DNA of 64,000 bases from Cucumis sativus (taxonomy: Eukaryota; Streptophyta; Magnoliopsida; Cucurbitales; Cucurbitaceae), in assembly GCF_000004075.3 (NCBI RefSeq), contig NC_026660.2, positions 30,011,498-30,075,497 of the forward strand. Direction: 5' to 3'. Below, in pieces: positions 29,366-42,397 of this stretch. The notes beneath the pieces were generated by a model. The model was not told where the DNA came from. It saw nothing but the letters and a program-made list of their open reading frames with translations, and searched no databases. The position numbers and the translations under genes were made by a program. Positions within the stretch are counted from its first letter, which is position 1. The number at the start of each line of letters is the position of its first letter.

Positions 29366-29421
29366 ACATTGATGAAATGTTATTATGCTTATCTGAACAT
29401 TGATGAAATGTTATTATGCTT
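29366..29421. repeat. Tandem duplication, 31-base unit
   Basis: ACATTGATGAAATGTTATTA followed by TGCTT occurs at 29366 and again at 29397, identical over 25 bases. It lies only 26 bases after the previous tandem pair. Confidence 0.9.
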
Positions 29422-30156
29422 GATAAGGTATTAATTTTGATCATCAATTCTACGATATATAGTCTCAGCTCTTCGAAACCATATGAAATCTAGGTCAAAG
29501 CACACAACAACTACTACTTGGCCAGCTATGTATACTGTTATCTTTAAGTACAACAAAGTGTATGTCTAGATAAAAGAAAAGGGGGGAATAATCTCCTAAA
29601 CCAAATCAGTTTACCCATACTAGTTTAGTTTGATGAATGTGAAGATATAATTTTAAAATTTTGACCCTTTTCATAGATAAGGTCTTCCTAAGCAATTGAA
29701 ATCGAACTCTAAAAACAGTGATGATTTTTTAGATTGAAATAGAAATTTCTTTTCTTAAATAGCATCACAAAAGAAGTCTCCATAGTTAAAGAGAACAACA
29801 ATGTTTATAAAATTTATCCTCCTTGAAACCTGAACTTGTAATGAAAAAGAAAAACCCACGTATTAAATAAAACTACCATAGTTCCCAACATTTCAAGAAT
29901 CCAGTATTGGTCGTACTATTTCTATCACCAGATAGCCACTGAAAAACCATATGGATATCCATATTAAGACTTCATAAGGTGATATACTTCCATAAGAAAC
30001 CAAAAGACATGGCAATAAACCCAAAAATTTAAAGTCTGATCCCACATATAGTAAAAACAAAATAAACATTGAAGAACCGCTGATACGAAGGTCTCTACCG
30101 AACATTTCAAAATAAGACAACTCGGGTCACTTTTTCTCATTCCTTGAACAACCAAA

Positions 30157-31487
<1,331 letters not shown>

Positions 31488-31566
31488 GGATGCTCCGTGT
31501 GGTGCTTTCTCGGAGATGGAGGGTTTCTGCGGCTAAGACAGAACGAAAACCCTAGTTCTCCTCTTC

Positions 31567-31574
31567 TTTATATA
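31567..31574 (-). promoter_or_regulatory. TATA box of RPL18a
   Basis: TATATAAA on the minus strand, 80 bases before the ATG at 31487, consistent with a short leader starting near 31540. Confidence 0.6.
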
Positions 31575-31597
31575 CATGCCAATTTTTTTATGCAATT

Positions 31598-31611
31598 GGC
31601 CCAAACCCTAA
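31598..31611 (-). promoter_or_regulatory. Overlapping site II (TGGGCC) and telo box of RPL18a
   Basis: On the plus strand GGCCCA (31598-31603) shares its last base with AAACCCTAA (31603-31611). A telo box beside a site II element, just upstream of the TATA box, is a hallmark of plant ribosomal protein promoters bound by TCP and telo-box factors. A further AAACCCTA-like word lies in the leader near 31548. Confidence 0.8.
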
Positions 31612-34600
31612 AGTTAATAAGTTTTCAATTGTTATCTTCTTTTTTTTCATTTTTATTTATCTATTTATTTTTTAAATCAAATATTTATTATTTTCCATAG
31701 TTGAAGTTAAATTTTTAACTTTTAATAAATCAAAAGATTAATTTTTTAATTTAGTTTTTAATTAGGTAGGTTGATATTTATTTTGTACCTCCATACATGT
31801 TTTATACATGTTTTATATAGGAGAGTACTTTTTATTTTCTTATGAACTTTTAAGTGAATACTCGCCAAATAGTATAGAGCATAATATTGTTTTTGAATTT
31901 AAGATAAACTTTTGAGAATATATCCAACTCGATAAAATATATTTAGGGTAAGGTTTATTATTATTATTTGTAAGGAGAAAATTGTATATGTTAAATTCTA
32001 AATTAATAAATGTGTTGTTTTATTAGTACAAAAAAATGGATAAAATATTTACATTCAAAAATAAATTATAATGAATTTTGTGTTTTAATAGTTATTAGCT
32101 TTGTTTTATTGTTATATTGAAAAAAATACTCTTTGTTTATTACTAAAGAGGTGGTTGTCAACTTGGGTAATTTGAGACTTTGGTTGGGTAAGGTTGGTTG
32201 AGTAAAAGAAAAATAACGGACAACTTAGTTTATCAATCATTTATTCACATCAGCTCACGATTTTTATTAAACTATTCACACTTCTCACTTATTTATTTGT
32301 GTCTACTATCACATTTACTTGTCTATAATTATTATCGACCCAACTCAACCTCAGTTCGTTTTTATCACGGCCCAGACAGTCACTCCCTTTTGCTGCAAGC
32401 CCAGTTATGGGTCAAGTGCTTACGGCCCAGATCACCCATTTAAAGAAGGCCAATATAACATGTTGGACAAGGCCCATCGTTATCGACCCAACACTCCTTT
32501 AAAAGGAAAATGAAAAGCCCAGAAACGTAATTATTTGAACTCGGGCTTCCAATCTTGAGTGTGGCCCAAACTTTCCAACTTGAGTCGAGATGAAGATGAA
32601 TGAAGTTGTTTCTACATGTTGAACTCAAAAAAGAAGGTAAAAAAAAAAAAATTAGAGAACTATATGCTTGTTGTTAATATATAAAAACGCTGAGAATCAC
32701 TATAATACAAAAAATTGAATGATACCAACAAGAAACAATAGATATTTACTCTATTCAGCCTGCATAAATTATTTGATGATATATTAATTATTTTATTTTA
32801 TAGATCTAAATCTCAATATTATATATACACACACACACAGCAAACTTATGGTATTATAAAATTATCTTATATAAAAACCCATTTTCTGAAATTGGCAAAG
32901 TTAAAAAAAAATGGATACAAATAAAAATTGTGGGATGCTTTTAATAGAAACAAAATAAAAGTGCATGTGACCGTATCTCTTCTCCTCTTTATTAATTTGT
33001 AAGTTTGGAATTCCAACTTCCCAATTTAGACCTTAATCAAGTATACATGTGTTTCAATCCATCCAATTATATTTAGATTCGTAATTATTCTACATTAATT
33101 TATACTTGTTTTCATGTGATTATAAGCAACAAAAAAATCCATACGTGGGTTTTTTTAATTATCAACAAGAATCTTATTTTCAAAGAATATAAAATATTTA
33201 TGGTTGATTAAGAGATTAGAAGTGTTCATCAAACTACTTTTTAAATTTTCAATTTCTGTCCAAAACATATTTAAATCTCTATGAAAAACTTTTAAATTGG
33301 GTGAGTACTTATTGAGAGACAAAGTTGAACTTTCCCAAATTGGGAGAGTCCTCCACTTAAAAAATTTGAAATTAGAATTAAAAAGTAAGTTCTTAAAACA
33401 GATAAAACCATTTCAGATAATATACATATGAAATTTCCTAAAATTAGCTATTTTTGCAATATCTTAGGACCCTGAAATTAAAGAAGAATTAGATAAATTA
33501 AAATTAACCTAAGTTTGCAACATATTTTTTAAAATAACCTAAATATGGCACTCTATTATCTACTTAGCAATTATTATTAGTATTATTACATAATTATGTT
33601 ATACGGTGTAGGGCATGCGCAATTAGATAATCAAGATTTGAATCCTTAATTATGTGTTGTTTACTTTACTTACCAAAAAAACAATTGATTCAATGAAATT
33701 GTTATGATAGCAAAAGTAATAATAATAAATTAAAATTTACATAAATAGAATAAATTAAAAAAAAGTTTACATGCTTTTATAAACTATACTCTTTTATTCA
33801 CTTTATTGTGTAATAAATTTGATAGAAAAAATCAAAATATTTGGCTAATATTTGTATGATCTCATTTTGTTCATGTAATTTCCAAACTTTCACATTCTTT
33901 ATATAGAATCAAACCAAAGAAAATCAATTTGATTTTAAAAAGTTAAATACTTCTATTTATATTTTTATTATTCCAATGATCGAATCAATTCTTTTCAATT
34001 TCAACGACTTTTTCTTTAAAAAAAAACCAACAATTTAGTTCATAATTAGATCATACCAACTCTTATACTACTTTTTATATTTTCTTAGTGTAAATAAACG
34101 ACCCATTTTTTCTTTTCTCTTAAAGGACAAATATAAGTGACCAATTGATTTTTTCTTTAATCTAAAATGAGTGACGATCTAAATACCAATCTTATCCTAT
34201 CATACAATTTTGTCTTGTTTGCTAATATATATATATATATTTGGTATTATGAGCTAAAGTACTAAGTCTCACACCCTATTTTATTTTATTATTCTTTTCG
34301 TTTTTTAGATACTTTTCATTTTTATTTCACATGATTTCCAGCCTATGATCAATGTAAAACTTACAATTTATTCACCTACACAATTTTTTGTGTGTGAAAC
34401 TAAAAACAAAAAGTTGTTCTTCAATTCTGGGCTTACACTTGAATTAGAGTTCAGCCTGATGGTCATTATTTAATGCAACTTATTTAATATATAGTTTATT
34501 ATTGTTCATGTTAACTTTTAAAATATTACACAATAAAGTTACGTCATTCATCACCTAACTCCATTATTCATAAAAGCCTTTTACAATAAATTATTTCTTT

Positions 34601-37600
34601 ATTGAAAAGGAGATTGATTCACTCTCAATAGTATATCATAGACATATACGATCCTTCCATTGAGTTTTTCTTTTTTAAATTTTGCATACATATAAATAAA
34701 TTTTGATATTATTGTTAATTGTATATATACAGTCTTATTGATTTGGTTAATTATAAGTATTCAAATTTATATTATAATTAATAGAGAATGGTTTTATATT
34801 TTATATGTCTATATATATATAAGAAAAAGTAGAAATACTGTGGTGATAAAATTCTAACAATTGTATAGCCATTGATTTACGGATATATCAACCAATATTT
34901 CAATACTTAAATGGTAAGTGGTAATTAGTCTTTAATTAGTCTTTAATATTTCAATATTTCCATAACATTGTGGGATAGAAACTACGAGGAATCCACATTT
35001 CCTTTAAGACATCACAACCTTTATATAAAATATATATACATAGGAGTTAGAGATTAAAACATATCTAACCTTAGAAATGTAAAATGAAAGAAAGTATAGT
35101 GAATAAAATTGGCATTTATGATTCAATCATTGGAATGGGAAGAAATGTAGGGTATGGGGTTGCATTCATCTATCATTTACCTGGTCTCTGTCCTCCTCTC
35201 AGTGAAGAAGAAAGTTCTTTTTTTTTTCTTCTTGTCTCAATTTTCTGATGAAATTGAAAATTTATTCCCAAATGTTTTGGCAGTCGAAAAGTTTGATTTT
35301 GTATTCTGAGTTAAAATATACGAATGGAGGTACAAAATGAACAATCGAACATTTTAAGACATGGAATTAAATTCTATGTTGAATTTAATTTGTCTATCTA
35401 CCTATATATATATATATAACAATGTACTTTAATTTCAAGAGTTTTCATTTGCCAACATGCCTTAACTCTGGTTGTTGAGTCTGTTGGATTGAAAAAGAAA
35501 GAAAGAAAAAAAATAATAATTCTACAATCATTAATGCTAAATTGTTTATTTTATTTGTGAAATTTGAATCAATTTTTGTGATTGGAATTTTTAAATCTGT
35601 AAATTCATCCTTAACTTTGGTCATTGAGAGTAGGATTTTATTAGTCATTTTAAAACTTAAAAGAAAAAAAAAAGGGTGGCATTGTTTTAAATCACTAACA
35701 AAAAGTTTAAATTAATTTACTTATAATAGTTCGATTTAAAATGAAGAATTATTAGTCTAATTGTAAACTGATTTGCTCCCAATTAGTTTAATTTAGAAGC
35801 TGTGTCAAATAATTATTAATTTTGTTTGTTAAACAAGTTTAAACATATGAAAAAGAAAAGAAAAAGTTGTAAGTCGATTGCTAACTTCCTTTTCAAACTG
35901 TCCCTATCTTCATTTAGTCTCCTGACCGTTTGAAATTTGAATTTACCTCAAAATGGGAAGAGAGAAAGAGAGAGAGAGAGGGAGAAGAAATAAAGGAAGC
36001 AAACACCAAATTGATAAGCAAATGAACAATTTTTGACGATGATATGCTCATAAAGACTACATATATATAAAGTTTGATAAATCTTATTCACTTTCAATCG
36101 ACATCCTACAAAACCTTTTCACATTCACCAAACTCTAATAAAACCATACAAATTTGAAAGATGGGTTTGTTTTCACTTTGTTCTGAAATCAATACCAAAC
36201 AAAGCTTAAGTAACCTACTTAGATGATCTCTACGATGAAAATGAGCATGAAAATTAACAGGACTTCATGAATTGGGTTTCACCTTTTTAGTATGGGAACA
36301 AAAGGTTAGACCTATACATGTTAAATCAATCAACATCCATATGGCATTCTCCCACTCATTGCTCTCCTAACATGGAGTTTAGGAGTTTAGTGTTAGTATA
36401 TACGTTCCTAAATCATACATGAAAATGAATTTAAATTCATCCATATACCAAGGGGATTGAGAATAAAATTAGCCGCCACTCCCATTTAAGTCAAACAAGA
36501 AATGAAAGAAACCCGCCTTATTTGGCAATCATTTGATCGATTAAAACAAAGTAACAAGGGGCCATTTGGCGGATCCAAATTCATAATCACTTTTTATTTT
36601 TTCTTTTCAAAAGATGAAAATCATGATTAACAAAATGCTTCATTAAAAAAAGTAAACCTAATTTTGAGTTATAATCATGAAAAATGACTTAATCTTTCAC
36701 ATTTTAGAGATGTTAGACTAAATTCACGTAATCAAACGTTTGGCATCTATGAAGAATGTTGATACAACTTGGAATAAATAAAAAAGAAAACGGAAAATGT
36801 GTCTTTTCGAAATTGCACACACATCTCACTTAAAAAGGGTCCCATAAACAAATATTGTCAAAATGATACACTATAGGGATTTAACCAACTGATCTGATAC
36901 TTAAAAAGCAATGTCGGAATTTCCATGCAGAGAAAAATGGACAATAACCAAAAACACATCAAACAACAATTATGGCATCGTTTCATTTATTAGAATATTG
37001 TCCTTTTCAATAACAATGAATGAGTATTGCTTATAATTAAGTGCAGCCCACCATTTGCATATATTTCCTTTTATCACAAAGCTAATATTATACTTTAGAC
37101 AAATGACAAAAGTTGAATTTTAATAAATTTGAATGATCTAATTCATGCATACTATCATGAAATTTGAGAGTTTAATTGTATAATTACAAATATAACCAGA
37201 TTAATTATCCAATTAAAGTTGTGATTGGAGAGGTACAGCCTAATTATTTGTGAGTAGAAATGGAGAACATGTGGAATATATAATTTAATAGAAATAAGAG
37301 AAGTGGATTATTAATAATATTAAAAAAATTACAATAAGATAAGTGGACGGACAGAGGGCCGGGCCATCCACGTGATGCTGATTTGTTTATTAGAAAGGAC
37401 AAGTAATGGCCAGAACAGCATTCTCCTTTTCAATATTCAAAACACCTTTTTCTTTTTCAATCGACATTTCCAATAATCAAATCAACAACAAAACACACAC
37501 ATTACCTTCTTCTCTAACACGAACACCCCCCCCAAAAGAATCCCATTTTTCCACGCAGATTCAAATTGAAAATAATAAAAAGAGGAACAGTAGCAACTAA

Positions 37601-37692
37601 AACAACATTATTTATTGGTTTTTGATGAAGAGAAGAGAAGAGAAGTGAAGTGAAGAGAGGAAAGGGGCAATTTGGAGAAATAGAAAAAAGAT
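31612..37692. other. 6-kb gene-poor AT-rich region
   Basis: No supported gene on either strand. It contains an isolated cluster of site II motifs at 32369-32568, TA or CA dinucleotide runs near 32823-32839, 34225-34240 and 35403-35419, and otherwise AT-rich DNA with short spurious frames. The last part (about 37400-37692) is the 3' side of the CYP710A gene. Confidence 0.65.
32369..32568. promoter_or_regulatory. Cluster of six site II-type (R)GCCCA motifs with no adjacent gene
   Basis: GGCCCA at 32369, 32424, 32471 and 32563, and AGCCCA at 32398 and 32516, all on the plus strand, fall within 200 bases of less AT-rich DNA. Such motifs normally sit near promoters of growth-related genes, but the nearest recognised start codon is RPL18a at 31487 and reads away. 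The stretch may belong to an unrecognised transcript or be chance. Confidence 0.4.
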
Positions 37693-39216
37693 TCAAGTGG
37701 AGAGATTAGGAAATCGAGGGCACCGCATGGAAATGGAGAGCATGCAGTCATCTTTGGGGCAGATGGTGGGATTGAAAGCGATTTCATCACAGCCGTCGGA
37801 AGTGTGCCTCTTGAAATCAAGCAACGTACAAAACATAGCGATGAAAAGAACGAGTTGGTTTAGAGCGTACCGTTGCCCAACGCACTGGTGGGACCCAGCA
37901 CCGAATGCCAGAAAGTTCCTTTTGAAAATTCGGTCTTCTTGCCTTTCTTCAGAGAACCGTTCCGGGTCGAATCGCTCCGGTTCTACGAAACCCTGGAAGC
38001 TCGACTCGTATGCAGATGGGAAAACGATTGCACCTTTTGGGATGCTGTATGAATCTGTCAACGGGAAATCCGCCGCTGCTACGTGCGGCACTACCGTTGC
38101 CGGAGCACGGTAACGGACCACCTCACGGGCCACTGCCTGAGTGTACTTCATTTCCAAAAGCTGCTCCGATGAGATCAGTGTATCTGATTCCGGTGACCAG
38201 ATGGATTTGACTTCTTCCCGAACTTTGTCGATCACCTCGGGATGTGAGTCGAGGAGACTTACGGCCCATAGAAGCGACGAAGTGGAAGCGTCTTGCGCGG
38301 CGAAGAGGAAATCGAAGAGGTACAAGCCGAGTTCGAAGTTACTGGTGTGAACGGGCTCTGGCTCGCCGGCTGCTGCCGCAGCTTCGAGTTCTTTTACGGT
38401 GTCCTGCATCCAAAAGTCGATTAAACACGTCGGCTCTTCTTCTTTCTTCATTTTCGTCTTGCTCTTCTCTGCACAGTCCGCTAGAACCTCCACTAGCCGG
38501 TCGACGGCGAGTTTCGCGTTTCTGAAACCTGTTCCAGGTAAATCGATTGGAAGTTTCATGAGACCGACATTGAAGATGTTGTAATCGACTCTGAACTTTT
38601 CGCGAACCTTTTCGGCTAAATACGGCCCGACGAACACCATCTGAGAGGTTTCGAGGTTAAGATCTCGAGCCAAATACCTCAAGGGAATGGGCTTCGGTGA
38701 GGATTCCGACGATTTCTGCTCCCAAAGCTTCAAGTGTTTGAGAATGATGATCTGTTGAAGCGCGGTGTATGTTGAAAGCGCTTTAGGCGTGAAATTAGGA
38801 GCGATTCGACGGCGGAGATCCTTGTGCTTTTGTCCCAACATATAAATCAGATTATCTTCACCAAATAGCTTCTTCCCGAAGGGATGACCGACGAGATTCA
38901 TAGCATCGGAACGCACATTGGCGAAAATCTTGTGAGAGAGCTCAGTATCGCGAATAAAGACGATGAAGTTACCGGCGATGTAGTTGACAGAGAAACCAAC
39001 ACCGGAGGATTTAGCCAAAGAAGCCTGAATTTCCCAGAAACGGGCAGGGTTTCTAACGAGAGGAATTGCGTTGCCGACGAAGGGGAGAACAAGAGAAGGA
39101 CCAGGAACAGAGCGTTTCTTCTTCAAATAAGAGATCTGCTCGAGAAAGAGAAGCAGAAACACAAGTGAAGCCGCAAAGGGAAGCAGCGGCGATAAAAAAG
39201 CCAAAAGGGTATTCAT
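37693..39216 (-). CDS. CYP710A: Cytochrome P450 CYP710A, sterol C-22 desaturase, 507 residues
   Basis: Single exon of 507 codons plus stop, as expected since plant CYP710A genes lack introns. CYP710A enzymes desaturate the sterol side chain at C-22, turning beta-sitosterol into stigmasterol, on the ER membrane with a P450 reductase partner. Seen in the sequence: N-terminal membrane anchor (residues about 5-27), proline hinge [19 protein letters not shown]-helix [14 protein letters not shown]-helix ExxR in [15 protein letters not shown] (PERF) and the haem loop [17 protein letters not shown] with Cys445. All key residues are present and it looks intact. A minus-strand TATAAAA at 39506-39512 suggests a leader of about 270 bases, GA/CT-rich at 39260-39370. 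The group also has At2g34490/At2g34500 as Arabidopsis relatives, which fits the local gene order. Confidence 0.95.
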   Translation of the reverse strand: MNTLLAFLSPLLPFAASLVFLLLFLEQISYLKKKRSVPGPSLVLPFVGNAIPLVRNPARFWEIQASLAKSSGVGFSVNYIAGNFIVFIRDTELSHKIFANVRSDAMNLVGHPFGKKLFGEDNLIYMLGQKHKDLRRRIAPNFTPKALSTYTALQQIIILKHLKLWEQKSSESSPKPIPLRYLARDLNLETSQMVFVGPYLAEKVREKFRVDYNIFNVGLMKLPIDLPGTGFRNAKLAVDRLVEVLADCAEKSKTKMKKEEEPTCLIDFWMQDTVKELEAAAAAGEPEPVHTSNFELGLYLFDFLFAAQDASTSSLLWAVSLLDSHPEVIDKVREEVKSIWSPESDTLISSEQLLEMKYTQAVAREVVRYRAPATVVPHVAAADFPLTDSYSIPKGAIVFPSAYESSFQGFVEPERFDPERFSEERQEDRIFKRNFLAFGAGSHQCVGQRYALNQLVLFIAMFCTLLDFKRHTSDGCDEIAFNPTICPKDDCMLSISMRCPRFPNLST

Positions 39217-42200
39217 GATTTTTGTTGGAACGAAAGCGAAAGAATTGTAAGGGAGAAAGTGGAGCAGAGAAGAGAAGAGAAGAGAGTTTAAATGAGGGAA
39301 TGAAACAGAGAAAATGGATTAGGAGGCCATTAAAGCATTGAAGGAAGAAAGAGAGAGAGATAAGGTTCAAAGTTGAGAGCTCTAAAGAGGGTGTGTGTGT
39401 GTATGTTAGATAAAGAAGAAGAAGACATTAATTAAGAGTTGGAAATAGAGATGGGATCTCGGCAGACTTGTCTCTTCTCTCCCCCCATTCATTTCTTTTT
39501 TTCCCTTTTATATTCTACCCTTTTTCTATCTAAACTTTCCCATTCATCAACATTACATTACTCCTAATTTTGGACTCATTCCACTAAGGTTGAAATAGAG
39601 ATGGTTAAATTGATTAGCAAAGCAACAAACGCCCTAAACTCCTAATAACAATTTGGTCACCAAGAAGATATGGACACCAAAATCATAGCCAAGACAGTGA
39701 GGTTAAAGAAGAGAAAAAGGGAAGAAACGTGAGACAGAAAATGATGAGAGAAAAAAAAAGAAAGGTAAGAAGAAGAAAGAAAGAAAGAACGCACAAAAAA
39801 TGAGAAAAGGAAAGGAGAAAAGCTCTCCAAATCAGCACGACTGTAACGTTCAACACATTGTGAAGAGTCAATTCCAAAACATAATCAAGTTATAATTATT
39901 AAAGAAAATATAAAGAATGCCATTGAGATTTTGAGTTCACAAATTTGCTTTCAAATGTTGAATTTTTTACTATTTCACATATTTCCAAATTGAAATCTCA
40001 ATATCAATATAACATAAATTTTTACCTAACTTGAGACCGACTGTTCCAATTTCGATAGCTAACAAAATGAGTTTGTGTACTTCAAAATCAAAACTCACAG
40101 TTTTCACCTGTGAAGTGATTTACAAAGTTCGTAAGTACCCCACCAGTTCATAAGTCCACATCTTTATTAATTTACAACTTTTAAAATACATCATTGTATA
40201 TGAACTTTTGTCTACATTCATTTGAGAAACGCAACAATTTAGGTAGAAAATTTTAAAACGAAAGAAAACTCTCATCCATCGAACAAAAATATAAATTGTC
40301 TCGAAATTTTTATATCATTCACATTCTTTAATTGTATGCTAAAATCATAGTATAGAAAAGCAAGTTTAATTAGAGTTATTATCCTCGAATAAGTATACAT
40401 GTAGTTTGGAACTTGGAAGGAAGTGAAGAAAACGAAGACGAAAATTATGAATGGACTGAGAATACAATGAAAAATATATGAAAGATTTGGATTTGAAGAA
40501 GATAAATATTATTTGTGTTGTCAACTTTAATTTAAAATTTCAAGCAAGAAAACTTACAGTTCTTTAAAGAAATTTGTTGCGTGAAAAATCATTACAAACA
40601 TTTATACATACCAATTATAGTTTTATCTATTGTTCATATGAAAAACGCAAAGGGAAGAATTTAATAGTTAACACATCCAAAATTATAACGTTTCTATGAT
40701 TTGAAACTAAATTTAATTAAAATAAATAGGTTGAAAAAGAAAAGTTAAAAATTAATTTTATAAATATGTGCGAACAATACGAGACTTGCCAAAGTAATCG
40801 TCATCTTAGCTTGATGTTAACTGACATAACATTTGTTCTCAAAGGTTATAAGGTTTAACTTTCACTATATAATTTTTGTACTAAAGAAAACAATAGAGAG
40901 ATTTGTAGTTCAAATTTCTATTTGGGTTGTTTGGATCGAAAACGTTACTTTATAATTAAAATAAATAATTAATGTATACATAGAGGAACTAAACTATTAA
41001 GTGTTCGATTTACTAATTCTATATATAGAAACCAACCAAAATCAAATAGCAAATTACATGAATGTAGTTATAAATTCAGTTTGGCATTATTTAACATGTT
41101 ATATTAATTAATCAACTTTAAAGAAAAACAAATGAGTGATTTTCTATATTGATATTTACAACGACCCACAACCCAATATTGATTAAAGTTTATCAGTATC
41201 ATAATTAATAAAATCTAAAATTTTATTAAATTTGATATATTTATATAATTTTGTAATTTACAATAATTTTACTTAAATAAATATAAACTAATTGCAATAT
41301 TAATAACTGGCAATTATATTTTCTTTTAGTAAAATTGTAGATTTAGTCAAAGTAAAAAAAAAAAAAGATTGAATAATGACAAAAGTTTATAATTTAACTT
41401 AAATTTAATATTAAGTAGTAAGAAACAATGTATTAGTTTACGTACAAAAATGATTTTATATAACAAAACTCTAAAAATGTTTAAAACATGACAATGGATT
41501 CTTTCGCCCTACCTATAGTTTTAAATAAGTTAATGACTCTGTACCTTGATTTAAATTTTTGGAGAACGTACCTTTATATTTAAATCTAAGTTCAACAATT
41601 AATTGATATTAATTTACCAACAAGAGGGTTCAAATTCAACTCCAGAGCATTAAAAAACCCATATTAAATAAATTAAAATTTTCCTAACAAGTTGTGTAAA
41701 ATTTAATGGCAAAAAACTTATGAAACAAAACAAGTTATTATAATATTTAATGAAGATTTTTCTTCTTTTGCTTTATTATAATATTTGGAGATGTTGAAGA
41801 CAAAATGCATAAAATTCTAAATATTGGATGGAAACGTTGGAGCAAGTGGCCTTTACAACTCATATCACAACAAAGGACTTATTCTTTTTTTCCTTTTTGT
41901 AAAAATCACAATCAAAACATAGATTCCATCCACAAATATTCTTTTGGTGGTTGAAACCACCCCATGGCCACAAAACATGTAATCAACTCTTCTACCCAAC
42001 AATTTGCTTCATCAGAGAAAAAGAAAGATGAGGGTATGGTACAAAATCAATGAAATGCAAACGTTTTTAATATTTTTGTCACACTACAAAGATATTACTG
42101 TTTCAAATTCCCCACCCTACTGGACTAAATAGACAAACTGTTTTCATATTTTTAAATAAATGAATTAGGTTTTTAGCTAGACTCAGTTCGAAAATTCAAA

Positions 42201-42397
42201 ACCACCAAATTTAAACATAGCATACAAGTGAACAATATACAAGATAACATTTAATCAAGACACAAATCTTTCGAGGTTAGATACATTTTGGCCAACCTAC
42301 TTAGACATATTACCAGGACGCGTTCTAGCATGCCCATCAATCGAAGTAAAAAACACAGAAAGTTAAATTTCTACAAACCCACTTGATGAAATTCTCA
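39217..42397. other. CYP710A promoter side and AT-rich spacer to LARP6
   Basis: Bases 39217-39520 are purine-rich leader and promoter of CYP710A; a long purine-rich block follows at 39700-39830. The rest is AT-rich and without a supported gene. Short frames such as 39683-39877 (minus) are low-complexity. Confidence 0.65.
39506..39512 (-). promoter_or_regulatory. Possible TATA box of CYP710A
   Basis: TATAAAA on the minus strand, 290 bases before the ATG. It is the best TATA word in the region, but the long leader makes the assignment tentative. Confidence 0.4.

Larger units (their letters stand above)
28830..30156. other. Spacer between CCDC174-like and RPL18a genes
   Basis: Promoter of the CCDC174-like gene (to about 29050), two local tandem duplications at 29231-29421, then AT-rich DNA and the 3' UTR of RPL18a. 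The 84-codon plus frame at 29180-29434 exists mainly because of the tandem copies (QATNVMELMKPH twice) and I do not call it a gene. Confidence 0.6.

Noticed and set aside
29180-29434. 84-codon plus frame with a repeated QATNVMELMKPH word
   Set aside because: The repeat comes from a recent DNA tandem duplication and there is no promoter or homology support.
37697-39168. Several plus-strand frames across CYP710A
   Set aside because: They are antisense shadows of a complete, well-conserved P450 exon.
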